64,000 bases of DNA from JACQPU01 sp039961715 (GTDB taxonomy: Bacteria > Bacteroidota > Ignavibacteria > UBA10030): the NCBI GenBank assembly GCA_039961715.1, contig JABRVW010000042.1, positions 62,001 through 126,000 of the forward strand, written 5' to 3'. The notes under the pieces were generated by a model, which saw only the letters and a list, made by a program, of their open reading frames with translations, did not search any database and was not told the DNA's origin. The translations under genes and the position numbers were made by a program. This document shows positions 1 through 8,891 of this stretch, in pieces; position 1 is the stretch's first letter, and the number at the start of each line of letters is the position of its first letter.

Positions 1-650
1 AAGATCGTGGCGCCCTCTTCGATCGCCACCTCAAAGTCATGGGTCATGCCCATCGAGAGATGTTCCATCGCCACACCGGGAATTCTCTCCGCCTCGATAG
101 TCCGCCGAAGTCCCGCGAGGAGCCGGAACGACGGACGGGAGTCCTCGGGGTTGTCCGAGAACGGACCCATCGTCATGAGTCCTCGTATCCTCACCTTGTC
201 CAAACGCGCGACCTGTCTTGCCAGCTCCGCAGTGTCATCAGGCCGGACGCCGGTTTTGGTCGCTTCTTCCGTTGTGTGCACCTCGAGGAGCACATCCACC
301 GGCTTTCGAGCCCTCTTCTGCACTTCCTGTGCCAACCGGATCGAGTCGAGGGAATGCAGAAGATGGATCGAATCTATAATATACTTAACTTTGTTCGATT
401 GCAGATGGCCTATGAAATGCCATCGGATCGGTTTTCCGGCCAGGAGATCAATCTTTTCCCTCAACTCCTGAACATAATTCTCACCGAAATCCTCCAACCC
501 GACCGCCAGCGCTTCCTCTATCTTGTTGGTCCCAAACGTCTTCGAAACAGCCACAATCCGCACGCTGGCTTCATCCCGCCCCGTCCTCTTGCAGATTCCA
601 GCCACGCGGCGCCTCAAATGTTCGATATTTTGCGCAATCGTGTCCTGCAT
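1..650 (-). CDS. yggS: YggS/PROSC-family PLP-binding protein (3' end cut off)
   Basis: Reading leftward from the ATG at 650, the protein begins MQDTIAQNIEHLRRRVAGIC and runs off the window edge, so about 216 residues are visible and the end is missing. It has the family landmarks: the PLP lysine in VAVSK (Lys37), the GENYVQEL segment, WHFIGHLQSNK, and the RGLMTMGP loop, followed by SMGMTHDFE that normally binds the cofactor phosphate. The family folds as an alanine-racemase-like TIM barrel and buffers pyridoxal phosphate in the cytoplasm; no enzymatic reaction is known for it. It is divergent from the TPR gene at 845. Identity is secure from these motifs. Confidence 0.93.
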   Translation of the reverse strand, partial: MQDTIAQNIEHLRRRVAGICKRTGRDEASVRIVAVSKTFGTNKIEEALAVGLEDFGENYVQELREKIDLLAGKPIRWHFIGHLQSNKVKYIIDSIHLLHSLDSIRLAQEVQKRARKPVDVLLEVHTTEEATKTGVRPDDTAELARQVARLDKVRIRGLMTMGPFSDNPEDSRPSFRLLAGLRRTIEAERIPGVAMEHLSMGMTHDFEVAIEEGATI

Positions 651-764
651 GCCGGAAAAAGGCGGGTCTTAAATATACCCGAAGATTGGAGAAAATGCAA
701 TGAGCGGACGGACGGCGGATTTCCGTAATTTCCAGCCGGTTATTGCCCTCTTTTGAATGATTAC

Positions 765-793
765 TTGACATCGCCTCGTTTTTTTGTTTTATT
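765..793 (+). promoter_or_regulatory. Candidate promoter of the TPR gene
   Basis: TTGACA at 765-770 and TTTATT at 788-793 are separated by exactly 17 bases, 52 bases ahead of the ATG at 845. This is a good -35/-10 pair in the intergenic gap between the divergent yggS and TPR genes. The start point is inferred only. Confidence 0.5.
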
Positions 794-844
794 CCAAGCG
801 GATAGGCTGTGCTGACGGACTCTCCCAGAGTTCAGGAAAACTGA

Positions 845-2260
845 ATGCAGGCTTTTGACCATTTCGACGACGACGACCAGGCTCCGAAACCACGAAGACG
901 CCGGGACGACGATGTAGCAAGGTTTCGTGAGCAGTTGAAGAACGGCGAAAAGGACATCAACAGCACCGAGACTCTCGAGGAGATTATCCAACTCTGCTTC
1001 GAGACTGAGCAATTCGAAGAAGCCCTTTCCTATTGCGACCGCCTTCTCTCCTTTGAGCCCTACAATGCCGATGCCTGGCAGCGAAGGGGCATGATCCTCA
1101 ACAACCTTGCCCGATACGAAGAAGCCCTTGAAGCGTACGACCAGGCCCTGAACCTCAATCCCGCCGACGCCGAGATTCATGTGAACCGCGGCATTACGCT
1201 CGACAACATCAACCGGGTTGAGGAAGCCGTTGAAGCCTTCGAGTACGCTCTGACGCTCGAACCGGGTTCCGAAGAGGCTCTGTTTCACAAGGGTATCACG
1301 CTTGAGAAAATGGACCGCTTCGATGAAGCCGTGGAAATCTTCCGCCGCATCCTGGCCGTCAATCCCAACCATCACGAGGCCTGGTACGAACTCGGCTACT
1401 GCCATGATTTTCTGGATCAGATGGAGGAGTCGGTAAAATGCTACGACGAGCACCTGAACCGTGATCCATTCAACTACAATGCGTGGTATAACCGCGGCAT
1501 CGTCCTGAACAGGCTCGCACGCTATGCGCAGGCGATCGAGAGTTACGAGCTTGCCCTTGCCATCAAGGAAGACTTTCCCGCGGCTCTGTACAACATGGGA
1601 AACGCTTACGCAAACCTGGGACGAATGTTCGAGGCTATCGAAGCGTACAAGAAGACACTGGAAATCGAGCCCGGCGACGTGCCGGCCTGGCACAATCTGG
1701 GGAACGCTTACGAGGAACTTGGGCAGTATGCGAAAGCCGTCGAATGCTTCACCAAGGCCATCGAGTTCGACGATCTGCACTACGAATCGTATTTTGGCCG
1801 CGGATGCAGTTACGACGCCCTCGACCAGCCACGCAAAGCCCTCGCGGACTACAGGAAGGCGCTCTCCATCTTTGCGGATTATCCCGAACTCTGGTATGCC
1901 CGTGCAGACGCCGAGTACAATCTGAAGCGTTACGAGGACTGCCTTCTGAGCTACCGGATGGTTCTCAAGCTTGATCCGACCAACGCCGAAGCCTGGTTCG
2001 ACTACGGCGACACATTGCAGGAACTCGGGAAAACAGAGGAAGCCGTCACAGCCCTGAACGAGTGTCTCCGCCTTGCCCCGCAGTTCGCTCCGGCATTCTA
2101 CAGCATGGCGAAGGCGCATCTGCTCCGGGGGGATAAGGCCGGAGCCCTTGAAAGCCTGAGGAAGGCCTTTGAGATCGATGCCGAGCTGAAAAAGAGCTTT
2201 GTCCTCGAGTTTCCGTCGCTGAGCGCCATGCGCGAGTTCAGGCGCCTTTTGAAGCTCTGA
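845..2260 (+). CDS. Tetratricopeptide repeat protein
   Basis: 471 residues. After an acidic then Arg-rich start (FDDDDQ, RRRRDDD) the rest is about a dozen consecutive TPR units of 34 residues, with typical A-W-x-x-x-G and E-A-x-x-x-Y/F-x-x-A-L signatures. There is no signal peptide or membrane segment, so it is probably cytoplasmic. TPR arrays are protein-binding scaffolds; the partner cannot be named from sequence. It is followed 46 bases later by aroE on the same strand, which may share its transcript. A frame on the opposite strand is open for 452 codons here, but only as a mirror of the biased codon use of this gene. Confidence 0.88.
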   Translation: MQAFDHFDDDDQAPKPRRRRDDDVARFREQLKNGEKDINSTETLEEIIQLCFETEQFEEALSYCDRLLSFEPYNADAWQRRGMILNNLARYEEALEAYDQALNLNPADAEIHVNRGITLDNINRVEEAVEAFEYALTLEPGSEEALFHKGITLEKMDRFDEAVEIFRRILAVNPNHHEAWYELGYCHDFLDQMEESVKCYDEHLNRDPFNYNAWYNRGIVLNRLARYAQAIESYELALAIKEDFPAALYNMGNAYANLGRMFEAIEAYKKTLEIEPGDVPAWHNLGNAYEELGQYAKAVECFTKAIEFDDLHYESYFGRGCSYDALDQPRKALADYRKALSIFADYPELWYARADAEYNLKRYEDCLLSYRMVLKLDPTNAEAWFDYGDTLQELGKTEEAVTALNECLRLAPQFAPAFYSMAKAHLLRGDKAGALESLRKAFEIDAELKKSFVLEFPSLSAMREFRRLLKL

Positions 2261-2306
2261 TGCCTTCCCCGGCCCATCCCGGCCAGTCCCTTATTTCCCT
2301 CCTCCC

Positions 2307-3131
2307 ATGCAGCGATACGGCATCATAGGCCATCCCGTCTCCCACTCCGATTCCCCAAAACTACACAACGCTGCTTTTGCGGCCGCGGGCCTGGACTGTC
2401 GCTACGAGGCCATCGACATCGATCCGGCGGAACTTGTCGACGGGATAGCATCGCTGAGATCATCGGGCATCGCGGGGTTCAACGTGACGATCCCCCACAA
2501 GGAAGCCATCCTTCCTTTGCTCGACCGTGTGGATGACGCCGCTCGGGCCGTGGGAGCGGTCAATACGGTCATTCACCGTGACAGGGTTCTGACAGGCTAC
2601 AACACCGACATTCATGGTTTTCGCGCCCTCATTGCTCCCTTTGAAAAACCGGTCAACAGCGGCAACGTGGGGATTCTCGGGGCAGGAGGGGCATCGAGAG
2701 CGGTACTGCACGTTTTGACTACATCGTTCACACCCCGGCGCATTGTGGTTCTCAACAGAACCACGGAGCGCGCAGAACGGATTGCCGCTGCATTCTCGTC
2801 CCCCGCTGTGCCCATCGTTCCCGAATCGCTGTTTCAGGACGGGCTGCAGGAGCTTGTCGGCGACCTCGCCGTTATCATCAACACAACAAACGTCGGAATG
2901 AAGCCGTACACGGATGCTTCCCCGCTTGAAGACGTCCAATTTCGGAAGGATCAAATTGTTGTGGACCTGATCTATACGCCCATGGAGACTGCACTGCTCA
3001 AGGCGGCACGGAAGGCAGGAGCCAGTGTCGCAGGCGGACTGGAGATGTTTCTGCAACAGGCCGCGGAGTCGTTCCGGTTATGGACGGGGAAAGAGATCGA
3101 TATGAAGAAGGTGTGGGAGGGAATGGGATAG
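2307..3131 (+). CDS. aroE: Shikimate dehydrogenase
   Basis: 274 residues, normal length for AroE. It reduces 3-dehydroshikimate to shikimate with NADPH in the chorismate pathway. Visible features: substrate-binding serines in HPVSHSDSP (from residue 9), the catalytic Lys65 in NVTIPHK, Asn86 in AVNTV, Asp101 in NTDIHGF, the nucleotide-binding loop GAGGASRAV, and the NADP-type NRTTERA motif. The start ATG gives the canonical RYGIIGHPVSHS beginning. No other aromatic amino-acid gene is in the window. Confidence 0.95.
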   Translation: MQRYGIIGHPVSHSDSPKLHNAAFAAAGLDCRYEAIDIDPAELVDGIASLRSSGIAGFNVTIPHKEAILPLLDRVDDAARAVGAVNTVIHRDRVLTGYNTDIHGFRALIAPFEKPVNSGNVGILGAGGASRAVLHVLTTSFTPRRIVVLNRTTERAERIAAAFSSPAVPIVPESLFQDGLQELVGDLAVIINTTNVGMKPYTDASPLEDVQFRKDQIVVDLIYTPMETALLKAARKAGASVAGGLEMFLQQAAESFRLWTGKEIDMKKVWEGMG

Positions 3132-3133
3132 AA

Positions 3134-3168
3134 GTTCATGGTTCATGGTTCATCGTTCATGGTTCATG
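3134..3168. repeat. Heptanucleotide tract, GTTCATG x5
   Basis: Five contiguous copies of GTTCATG (one with a G to C change) lie between aroE and the larE-like gene, followed 24 bases later by GTTCTTG repeated twice. It belongs to the dispersed 7-bp-period tracts of this window. Confidence 0.85.
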
Positions 3169-3248
3169 GTTGCCTGTTATTCGCGCAGCCGAGTTCTTGG
3201 TTCTTGGATTTTTTTTTGTAAATTGTGGGGAAGATTCCTTTACGCCGA

Positions 3249-4085
3249 ATGACTGCTGAACTCTTCCAGAAGTACGAAACCCTCAAGGGCATACTTTCCG
3301 ATCTTGGTTCCGTTGCCATTGGGTATTCCGGCGGGATCGACAGCACGTTGCTTATCCGCGTTGCGACGGAAGTCCTTGGGAACAACGCACTGGCTGTCAT
3401 TGGACGATCGGAGACGTACCCGACGCGCGAATTCGAGGAAGCGATCGGACTGGCGCGCCGGTTCGGTTCGCGCTATCGCGTTGTCAATACCGAAGAGACG
3501 GACAACCTTAAATTCCGCGAAAACCCGTTGAACCGGTGCTACTTCTGCAAGACCGAGCTCTTCGGCAAACTGCACGGCATTGCGGCGGCAGAAGGGATCG
3601 AATGGGTTGCGGACGGAACCATTGTGGACGATCTGGGGGATTTCCGTCCCGGCATGAAGGCAAAGACCGAGCACAACGTGCGGTCCCCATTGCTCGAGGC
3701 AGGATTTTCGAAGGACGACGTCAGAGCATTGGCGCGGTTTCTGGAAATACCGATCTGGGACAAGCCCTCGTTTGCCTGCCTTTCATCGCGCTTTCCCTAC
3801 GGATTCGGCATTACAAAGGAGAATCTCATGAAAGTGGACGCGGCGGAGACATTCCTCAGGGACAACGGGTTCCGGGCATTCCGGGTCCGTCACCATGACG
3901 ACCGAACGGCCAGAATCGAACTTGGTCCCATGGAGTTTCAGAAGATGTTTGACGACGGGTTCCGCTTCGAAGTTGTGAAACGCTTCAAGGAGCTTGGGTA
4001 TGTGTACGTGACAATGGACCTCCAAGGGTTCCGCAGCGGAAGCATGAACGAGGTTGTGAGCGAGGAAGAGAAGAAGGGGATTTGA
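3249..4085 (+). CDS. larE: LarE-like ATP-dependent sacrificial sulfur transferase
   Basis: 278 residues from the ATG at 3249; a GTG at 3225 would add eight residues. The PP-loop YSGGIDSTLL near residue 25 adenylates the substrate. The CYFCKTELF segment and Cys177 in SFACLSSRFPYG match LarE, where this second cysteine donates its sulfur to the nickel-pincer nucleotide of lactate racemase. In L. plantarum LarE the donor is Cys176, so the position agrees. No larA, larB or larC gene is in the window, so the acceptor here is unknown; other members of the family may serve different sulfur acceptors. Family assignment is strong, pathway weak. Confidence 0.87.
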   Translation: MTAELFQKYETLKGILSDLGSVAIGYSGGIDSTLLIRVATEVLGNNALAVIGRSETYPTREFEEAIGLARRFGSRYRVVNTEETDNLKFRENPLNRCYFCKTELFGKLHGIAAAEGIEWVADGTIVDDLGDFRPGMKAKTEHNVRSPLLEAGFSKDDVRALARFLEIPIWDKPSFACLSSRFPYGFGITKENLMKVDAAETFLRDNGFRAFRVRHHDDRTARIELGPMEFQKMFDDGFRFEVVKRFKELGYVYVTMDLQGFRSGSMNEVVSEEEKKGI

Positions 4086-4088
4086 GAT

Positions 4089-4137
4089 CTCCAAGTTTCA
4101 ACCTCCCATTTCCAAGTGCCAGGTTGCACTGGCAACG
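4089..4137. repeat. Degenerate heptanucleotide-period tract
   Basis: Seven consecutive 7-base units (such as CTCCAAG, TTTCAAC, TTCCAAG, TGCCAGG) start four bases after the larE stop codon. The individual units vary but the period is kept. Confidence 0.6.
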
Positions 4138-4262
4138 GGAGGCTGCCGATTTCCTGATTCTTTCCCGCAACTTTCCGCTTCCTTCATCGTATCGTTCGGC
4201 TTGAGAGCCCCGTCTTTCCACAGGAATCCGTTCTTTCCCCTTTCATCGACTCCGGAGCGCAC

Positions 4263-6413
4263 TTGAAGCATTTTCCGATCCTCGCTTTTGCCCTCTCAAC
4301 GCTTGTTTCGTTGGCTTATCCAAGTGACCGCGTCGAACCTCTGCGCCCACTTCGAACAAACGATCCGCCCCGGATCGACGGGGTTCTGGACGATGCGGTG
4401 TGGAAGCTCGCCCCGCGCGTCAGCGGGTTTCGAACGTTCATTCCGGATTTCGGCAAGGAGATGCCTGAGTCCACGCATGTTTACATGGCCTACGACCGTG
4501 AGAACCTGTACTTCGCGTACTATTGCTACGATCCGGATCCCTCCACGATCAAAGCCGAGGTCACGAATCGCGACAACATCCGCCGCCATGACTGGATCTG
4601 CATCAATCTCGACTCATTCAACGACCAGCAGGCGCTGTACGGGTTCTATGTGAATCCGCTTGGCATCCAGGAAGACAGCAGGTTTGCGGCCGGCGGTGAG
4701 GACATGAGCGTTGACTTCGTGTGGTACAGCGCGGGGCGTATTGTGGAGGACGGCTACATTGTCGAAGTGCAGATTCCGCTGAAGAGCATCCGGTATGCGG
4801 ATACGAATCCGGTGGAAATGTCGGTGGTGTTTGAGCGCAGGGTGAGCAGACGCTCCGAGCAGGCAACCTATCCCCCCCTCGACCCAACGATGGGGTTTGC
4901 GTTCCTGGTACAGATGAAGCCGATGGTGTTTCATGACATCGAGCATTACACCCTGCTTGAGATTCTGCCCGGCGCCACCTATCGCCAGGATTTCCGCCAC
5001 GAACAGGGTTCGCTCGTGCGCTATGTGAACAAGGGCGAGGGCAGTCTGACCATGAAGTATGGCATCACCTCGGATCTGATTCTGGACGCCACGTACAACC
5101 CGGACTTCAGCCAGGTGGAATCCGACGCGGGCCAGGTCGACGTGAACCTGCGGTCAGGCATCTTTTTTCCTGAAAAGCGGCCTTTTTTTCTGGAAGGAAA
5201 TGAGATCTTCAATATTGCCGGAGCAGGCGTGACGCCGGCAGATCCATTGATCGCAGGCGTGCACACGCGGACGATTGAGAATCCGCTTGTCGGCGTGAAG
5301 CTTTCCGGCAAGATTGGCCGGAGGAGCACGATTGCCTCGATCTATGCCCTGGACGAGCCATTGGCCGGGGGAGACCGCCTGCACGTACCTGTCCTCAGGT
5401 TCAAGCAGGCGCTTACGGAGGACAGTTACCTCGGGGCCTTGTTGACAGCGCGGGAAGACGGAGGTGTGTACAACAGGGTTGCGGGCACGGACGGAACGAT
5501 TCGCATGAGTGCATCCAGCACGCTGGATTACAATGCGTTCGTTTCCGATACGAAATACGCGGCGGGGACGGAGAGCCTCACCGGCCATTCCGTTGCGGCT
5601 GTGTACCAATACGGCACTCGGGATCTGAACTATGCCTTTGGCTTCAACAGTGTTTCCCGCAATTTCAACACGATGACCGGGTTCCTGTTCCGCACGGGGA
5701 TTCTGGCTGTCAGCGGGACGGCGACGCCGAAGTTCTATCCAAACTCGGAATTCCTCCGACGAATCGATCTCACCTTTGTTTCATCCCAAACCCGCGATGA
5801 GTTCAGCCGCATGTGGGAGACGCTGAACTACGTGCAATTCCAGGCCACCCTCCCGGCCGGAGTTTCGTTCAGGGCCCGGGGAAGGCATTCGACGGAAGTT
5901 TTTGCCGGTCAGAGGTTCAGAACGGACGGGCTGCTTGTCTCGGGAGGGGGGCAGTTCTCAAGGCAGGTGAATTTCACGGCCTCCTACGAGCATGCGAACG
6001 CCATTTACTTTCCCGCGCCCTTTCAAGGTGTTCAGGATTTGTTCAGTGCGACGCTGATTTATCAGCCCTGGAATCAATTTGAAGCGCGCCTGTCCCTGAC
6101 GCATGTTTCCTTCCGCCGAGACTCCGACGATGTGAAGATCTTTGAGTATCCCATTGGCCGCGCGCGGCTGACGTATCAGGTCAACAAGTTCCTGTTTCTG
6201 CGCGGCATTGCCGAGTACAACAAGCTTCGCCGAACCCTGATCACGGACTACCTGGTTTCCTTCACATATATTCCGGGCACCGTTCTGCATGCCGGGTACG
6301 GATCGCTGTACCAGCGCACAGCATGGCAAACGAACGCCTATGTGGATGCGGACGGATTCCTGGAGTTCAGGAGGGGGTTCTTTTTCAAGGTGTCGTACCT
6401 CTGGCGGAGTTAG
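4263..6413 (+). CDS. DUF5916-type outer-membrane protein with N-terminal CBM9-like domain
   Basis: 716 residues from a TTG start with CCGGAG six bases upstream. A signal peptide (MKHFPILAFALSTLVSLAYP) is followed by a carbohydrate-binding family 9-like domain, about residues 28-215, opening with the typical PPRIDGVLDDAVW. The remainder has alternating aromatic/hydrophobic strands and the FFPEKRPFFLEGNEIFN segment characteristic of DUF5916 proteins, predicted as an outer-membrane beta barrel. The last residues (FFFKVSYLWRS) suit a barrel closing strand. The function of the family is not established; a role in handling glycans or exported substrates is only a guess. It stands alone, with a repeat-rich gap behind it. 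Confidence 0.8.
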   Translation: MKHFPILAFALSTLVSLAYPSDRVEPLRPLRTNDPPRIDGVLDDAVWKLAPRVSGFRTFIPDFGKEMPESTHVYMAYDRENLYFAYYCYDPDPSTIKAEVTNRDNIRRHDWICINLDSFNDQQALYGFYVNPLGIQEDSRFAAGGEDMSVDFVWYSAGRIVEDGYIVEVQIPLKSIRYADTNPVEMSVVFERRVSRRSEQATYPPLDPTMGFAFLVQMKPMVFHDIEHYTLLEILPGATYRQDFRHEQGSLVRYVNKGEGSLTMKYGITSDLILDATYNPDFSQVESDAGQVDVNLRSGIFFPEKRPFFLEGNEIFNIAGAGVTPADPLIAGVHTRTIENPLVGVKLSGKIGRRSTIASIYALDEPLAGGDRLHVPVLRFKQALTEDSYLGALLTAREDGGVYNRVAGTDGTIRMSASSTLDYNAFVSDTKYAAGTESLTGHSVAAVYQYGTRDLNYAFGFNSVSRNFNTMTGFLFRTGILAVSGTATPKFYPNSEFLRRIDLTFVSSQTRDEFSRMWETLNYVQFQATLPAGVSFRARGRHSTEVFAGQRFRTDGLLVSGGGQFSRQVNFTASYEHANAIYFPAPFQGVQDLFSATLIYQPWNQFEARLSLTHVSFRRDSDDVKIFEYPIGRARLTYQVNKFLFLRGIAEYNKLRRTLITDYLVSFTYIPGTVLHAGYGSLYQRTAWQTNAYVDADGFLEFRRGFFFKVSYLWRS

Positions 6414-6415
6414 CG

Positions 6416-6560
6416 CGAGATACTCACTGGTACTCCCTGATGCTCACTGATGGGTTATGAGAATGACTGCGGGGAATGACCGAAAATGCCCTGATACTCG
6501 CTCCCGCCCATCATGACGGGGAATGAAAATGCATTGATACTAACCGACGGGTTATCGGAA
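6416..6560. repeat. Degenerate repeat-rich intergenic stretch
   Basis: Between the DUF5916 gene and the phosphatase gene the DNA repeats words such as GATACTC, CTGATGC, GGGTTAT and GGAATGA in a loose 7-base rhythm. No gene is seen in the whole 252-base gap. Confidence 0.4.
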
Positions 6561-6665
6561 TGAGTACTGGTGGGACGGGATGCCGACGCTGAAACACCCT
6601 CTCAAACATATCCTCGAGACAGGCTTCTTCCCGGGTCCACACTGACGCCGTTCTTGTGATTACCC

Positions 6666-7931
6666 ATGGCCGGACGAATCAGAAAGAGAAAAACCGCCAC
6701 TGGAACGGGGGAGGGCCGGATGAGCGTCCGGGATCTTCTGCTTCTGCAGAGGGTCACGCGGCGCATCACCTCGATTCTGGACCCTGATCTTCTGCTCGAG
6801 CAGGTTGTCGACGACGTGGCGCGGACCTTCGGGTACACCAGGTCCGCGGTTCTCCTGGTGGACGAACCGGCACACGAGCTTGTTATTGCCGCCGTGCGCG
6901 GTTGGACCGTCAACTATCATGTCAAAGGCGATCGGTTCAGGATCGGAACAGACGGCATGGTAGGGAGGGTTGCGTCGAAGGGAGAAACGTTGTACGCGCC
7001 GGATGTCAGGAAGAACCGATACTACCAGGTGAGCGAAGAGTCCACGCTCTCTGAGATTGACATTCCGCTGAAGATTCGCGGGAGAGTGATTGGCGTGTTC
7101 AACGCTCAAAGCCCGCGACGAAACGCGTTTCCTCTCTCCCGCCGGCGCCTGTTGGAATCCCTCGCAGGCCAGATCGCAACGGCAATTGAAAATGCGAGGC
7201 TGTTTGAGCAGGAAAGGGAGCAAAAGAACAGGATGGCCGGTGAACTCGAGCAGGCCCGGTCCATTCAGACCTCCCTGTTTCCCCCCCGGCAGATGAGGGC
7301 CGGAAGCTTCGACATCACAGGCGTGTGCCACCCGTGCACGGAGGTTGGTGGAGACTGGTTCGATTACTTTGCGCTTCCCGACGGTCGGACAGCCGTAGTC
7401 GTGGGGGACGTTTCGGGAAAGGGAATGGGGGCGGCACTGTTAATGTCCTCCACAAGAAGCATTGTCCGCTTCCTTGCCGAACAGCACCTCTCGCCAGGCG
7501 AGGTCCTTGCCCGTGCCAATGAAACACTGCTCAGGGATTTTCCAAAGCCTCATTTTGTCACGCTTATTCTCGCAGTGCTCGATCCGTCGCGGCGCACGCT
7601 GACGTTTGCCAACGCGGGACACCCCTGGCCGCTTCACATTTCTGAATCACCTCGTTTCGTGCAACAGGATAACGGGCTCCCTTTGGGCCTCCTCGAATCA
7701 CTGTATTCAGAGCACACCCTGGATATGCCCCCGGGCAGCGCGTTCATATTGTGTTCCGACGGGATCACCGAAGCGGAAAGGGACGGCGATCAGTACGGCA
7801 CCCGGCGATTATTGGAACTGACAAGCCGGTCGACCATTGACGTGGATCGCATTGTTGGCGATGTTGATGCCTTTACGGGGGGTGCGCCGCTGACGGACGA
7901 CAGAACAGTGGTGCTGGTTCGTTCCGTGTGA
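6666..7931 (+). CDS. GAF-domain PP2C (SpoIIE/RsbU-type) serine phosphatase
   Basis: 421 residues. A basic N-terminus (GRIRKRKT) leads into a GAF domain at about 20-180, a short coiled linker rich in E/Q (FEQEREQKNRMAGELEQARSIQ), and a SpoIIE/RsbU phosphatase domain from about 210 to the end. The metal-binding aspartates sit in GGDWFDYF, VGDVSGKGMGAAL and LCSDGITEA. Such proteins dephosphorylate anti-anti-sigma factors in partner-switching circuits, with the GAF domain sensing a ligand. An RsbW-like kinase is encoded at 24243 but not nearby, so a direct link is uncertain. It sits nine bases ahead of the methyltransferase gene. Confidence 0.9.
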   Translation: MAGRIRKRKTATGTGEGRMSVRDLLLLQRVTRRITSILDPDLLLEQVVDDVARTFGYTRSAVLLVDEPAHELVIAAVRGWTVNYHVKGDRFRIGTDGMVGRVASKGETLYAPDVRKNRYYQVSEESTLSEIDIPLKIRGRVIGVFNAQSPRRNAFPLSRRRLLESLAGQIATAIENARLFEQEREQKNRMAGELEQARSIQTSLFPPRQMRAGSFDITGVCHPCTEVGGDWFDYFALPDGRTAVVVGDVSGKGMGAALLMSSTRSIVRFLAEQHLSPGEVLARANETLLRDFPKPHFVTLILAVLDPSRRTLTFANAGHPWPLHISESPRFVQQDNGLPLGLLESLYSEHTLDMPPGSAFILCSDGITEAERDGDQYGTRRLLELTSRSTIDVDRIVGDVDAFTGGAPLTDDRTVVLVRSV

Positions 7932-7940
7932 GACCATCTG

Positions 7941-8666
7941 ATGGCGACGGGTGGTTACGGCAGGGACCTTGCTTTCATTCACGATCGCGGATTCTCCGAA
8001 TTCTCCCTGAGAGCCGCGGATGAACTTGTCGCGCTCTTCCGTTCCAAAGGTCTCCCTTCAAACCACGTTGTCGAACTCGGTTGTGGATCGGGCCGGCTGG
8101 CGGCGAAGCTCATCAGACGCGGATTCTGTGTGACGGGTCTGGATGCGTCCCGCGCCATGATCACGCTGGCAAGACGTCATGCTCCGCGGGGCAGATTCTC
8201 CACAGGTTCCCTTTGGCGCGCCGTCATCCCTCCTTGTGGCGCCGTCGTGGCGGTCGGGGAAGCCCTGAATTATCAGTTTGACGGACGCGTTTCCCATCGA
8301 CGGCTTGAGGCCCTGTTCCGACGAGTCCATCGATCGCTCCTTCCTTCGGGTCTTCTCGTCTTCGATATTCTGTGCACACACGGGGGAAAACCAATCCGTT
8401 CACGTTCATTCGTGGAATCCGGGGAATGGCTTGTTGCAGTCGAAAAACTTGACGGCCCGAAATCCGTGGTGCGGAGAATCACTACGTTCCGCAGAAGCAA
8501 GGGCCGGTATCGCCGGTCAGTTGAGTTCCATGAGGTTTTTCGTTACAATCCCGACGTCATCGTCGCCGCCCTTCGCCGATGCGGATTCGAGGTGAGAGTC
8601 CGAAACGGTTACGGACGTCATCGGCTGGGCATAGGGCACCTGGTAGTGATCGCCCGGAAACGGTGA
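7941..8666 (+). CDS. Class I SAM-dependent methyltransferase
   Basis: 241 residues. Motif I is VVELGCGSGRLAAKL with the acidic residue of motif II in GLDASRAM, followed by the family-typical segment for a Methyltransf_25/11-like fold. No signal peptide. Substrate cannot be inferred. It follows the phosphatase by nine bases and precedes two small membrane protein genes at short spacing, so the four genes 6666-9788 may be one transcript. Confidence 0.85.
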   Translation: MATGGYGRDLAFIHDRGFSEFSLRAADELVALFRSKGLPSNHVVELGCGSGRLAAKLIRRGFCVTGLDASRAMITLARRHAPRGRFSTGSLWRAVIPPCGAVVAVGEALNYQFDGRVSHRRLEALFRRVHRSLLPSGLLVFDILCTHGGKPIRSRSFVESGEWLVAVEKLDGPKSVVRRITTFRRSKGRYRRSVEFHEVFRYNPDVIVAALRRCGFEVRVRNGYGRHRLGIGHLVVIARKR

Positions 8667-8685
8667 ACAAAAGAATGAGACGAGG

Positions 8686-8883
8686 ATGAAAAGCATGCGG
8701 TCTGAGTACACTTTCTTTTTTGCAGCCCTCGTGTTTATGATTGTTGGGCTCTTCGCTGACCGACCCGCTGTGTACATCAGTCTCGGCACCGTTTTCCTGA
8801 TTCTGGGCATGGCAGCAATCAGGAAGAACCGGCAGGCAGACGACACCCGGAAGCCGAACGACGGTTCTGAAGATCAGGCTTGA
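8686..8883 (+). CDS. Small two-helix membrane protein
   Basis: 65 residues with two hydrophobic segments (about 9-24 and 28-44) and a charged, hydrophilic tail (RKNRQADDTRKPNDGSEDQ). GAGACGAGG precedes the ATG. I do not recognise the family. Its stop codon lies eight bases ahead of the ATG of the next membrane protein, which suggests co-translation and perhaps a shared complex. Confidence 0.65.
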   Translation: MKSMRSEYTFFFAALVFMIVGLFADRPAVYISLGTVFLILGMAAIRKNRQADDTRKPNDGSEDQA

Positions 8884-8891
8884 GGATTCGG

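Noticed and set aside
761..2119. 452-codon - strand frame across the TPR gene
   Set aside because: Mirror image of TPR codons; no start signal and low-complexity V/G/L-rich translation.
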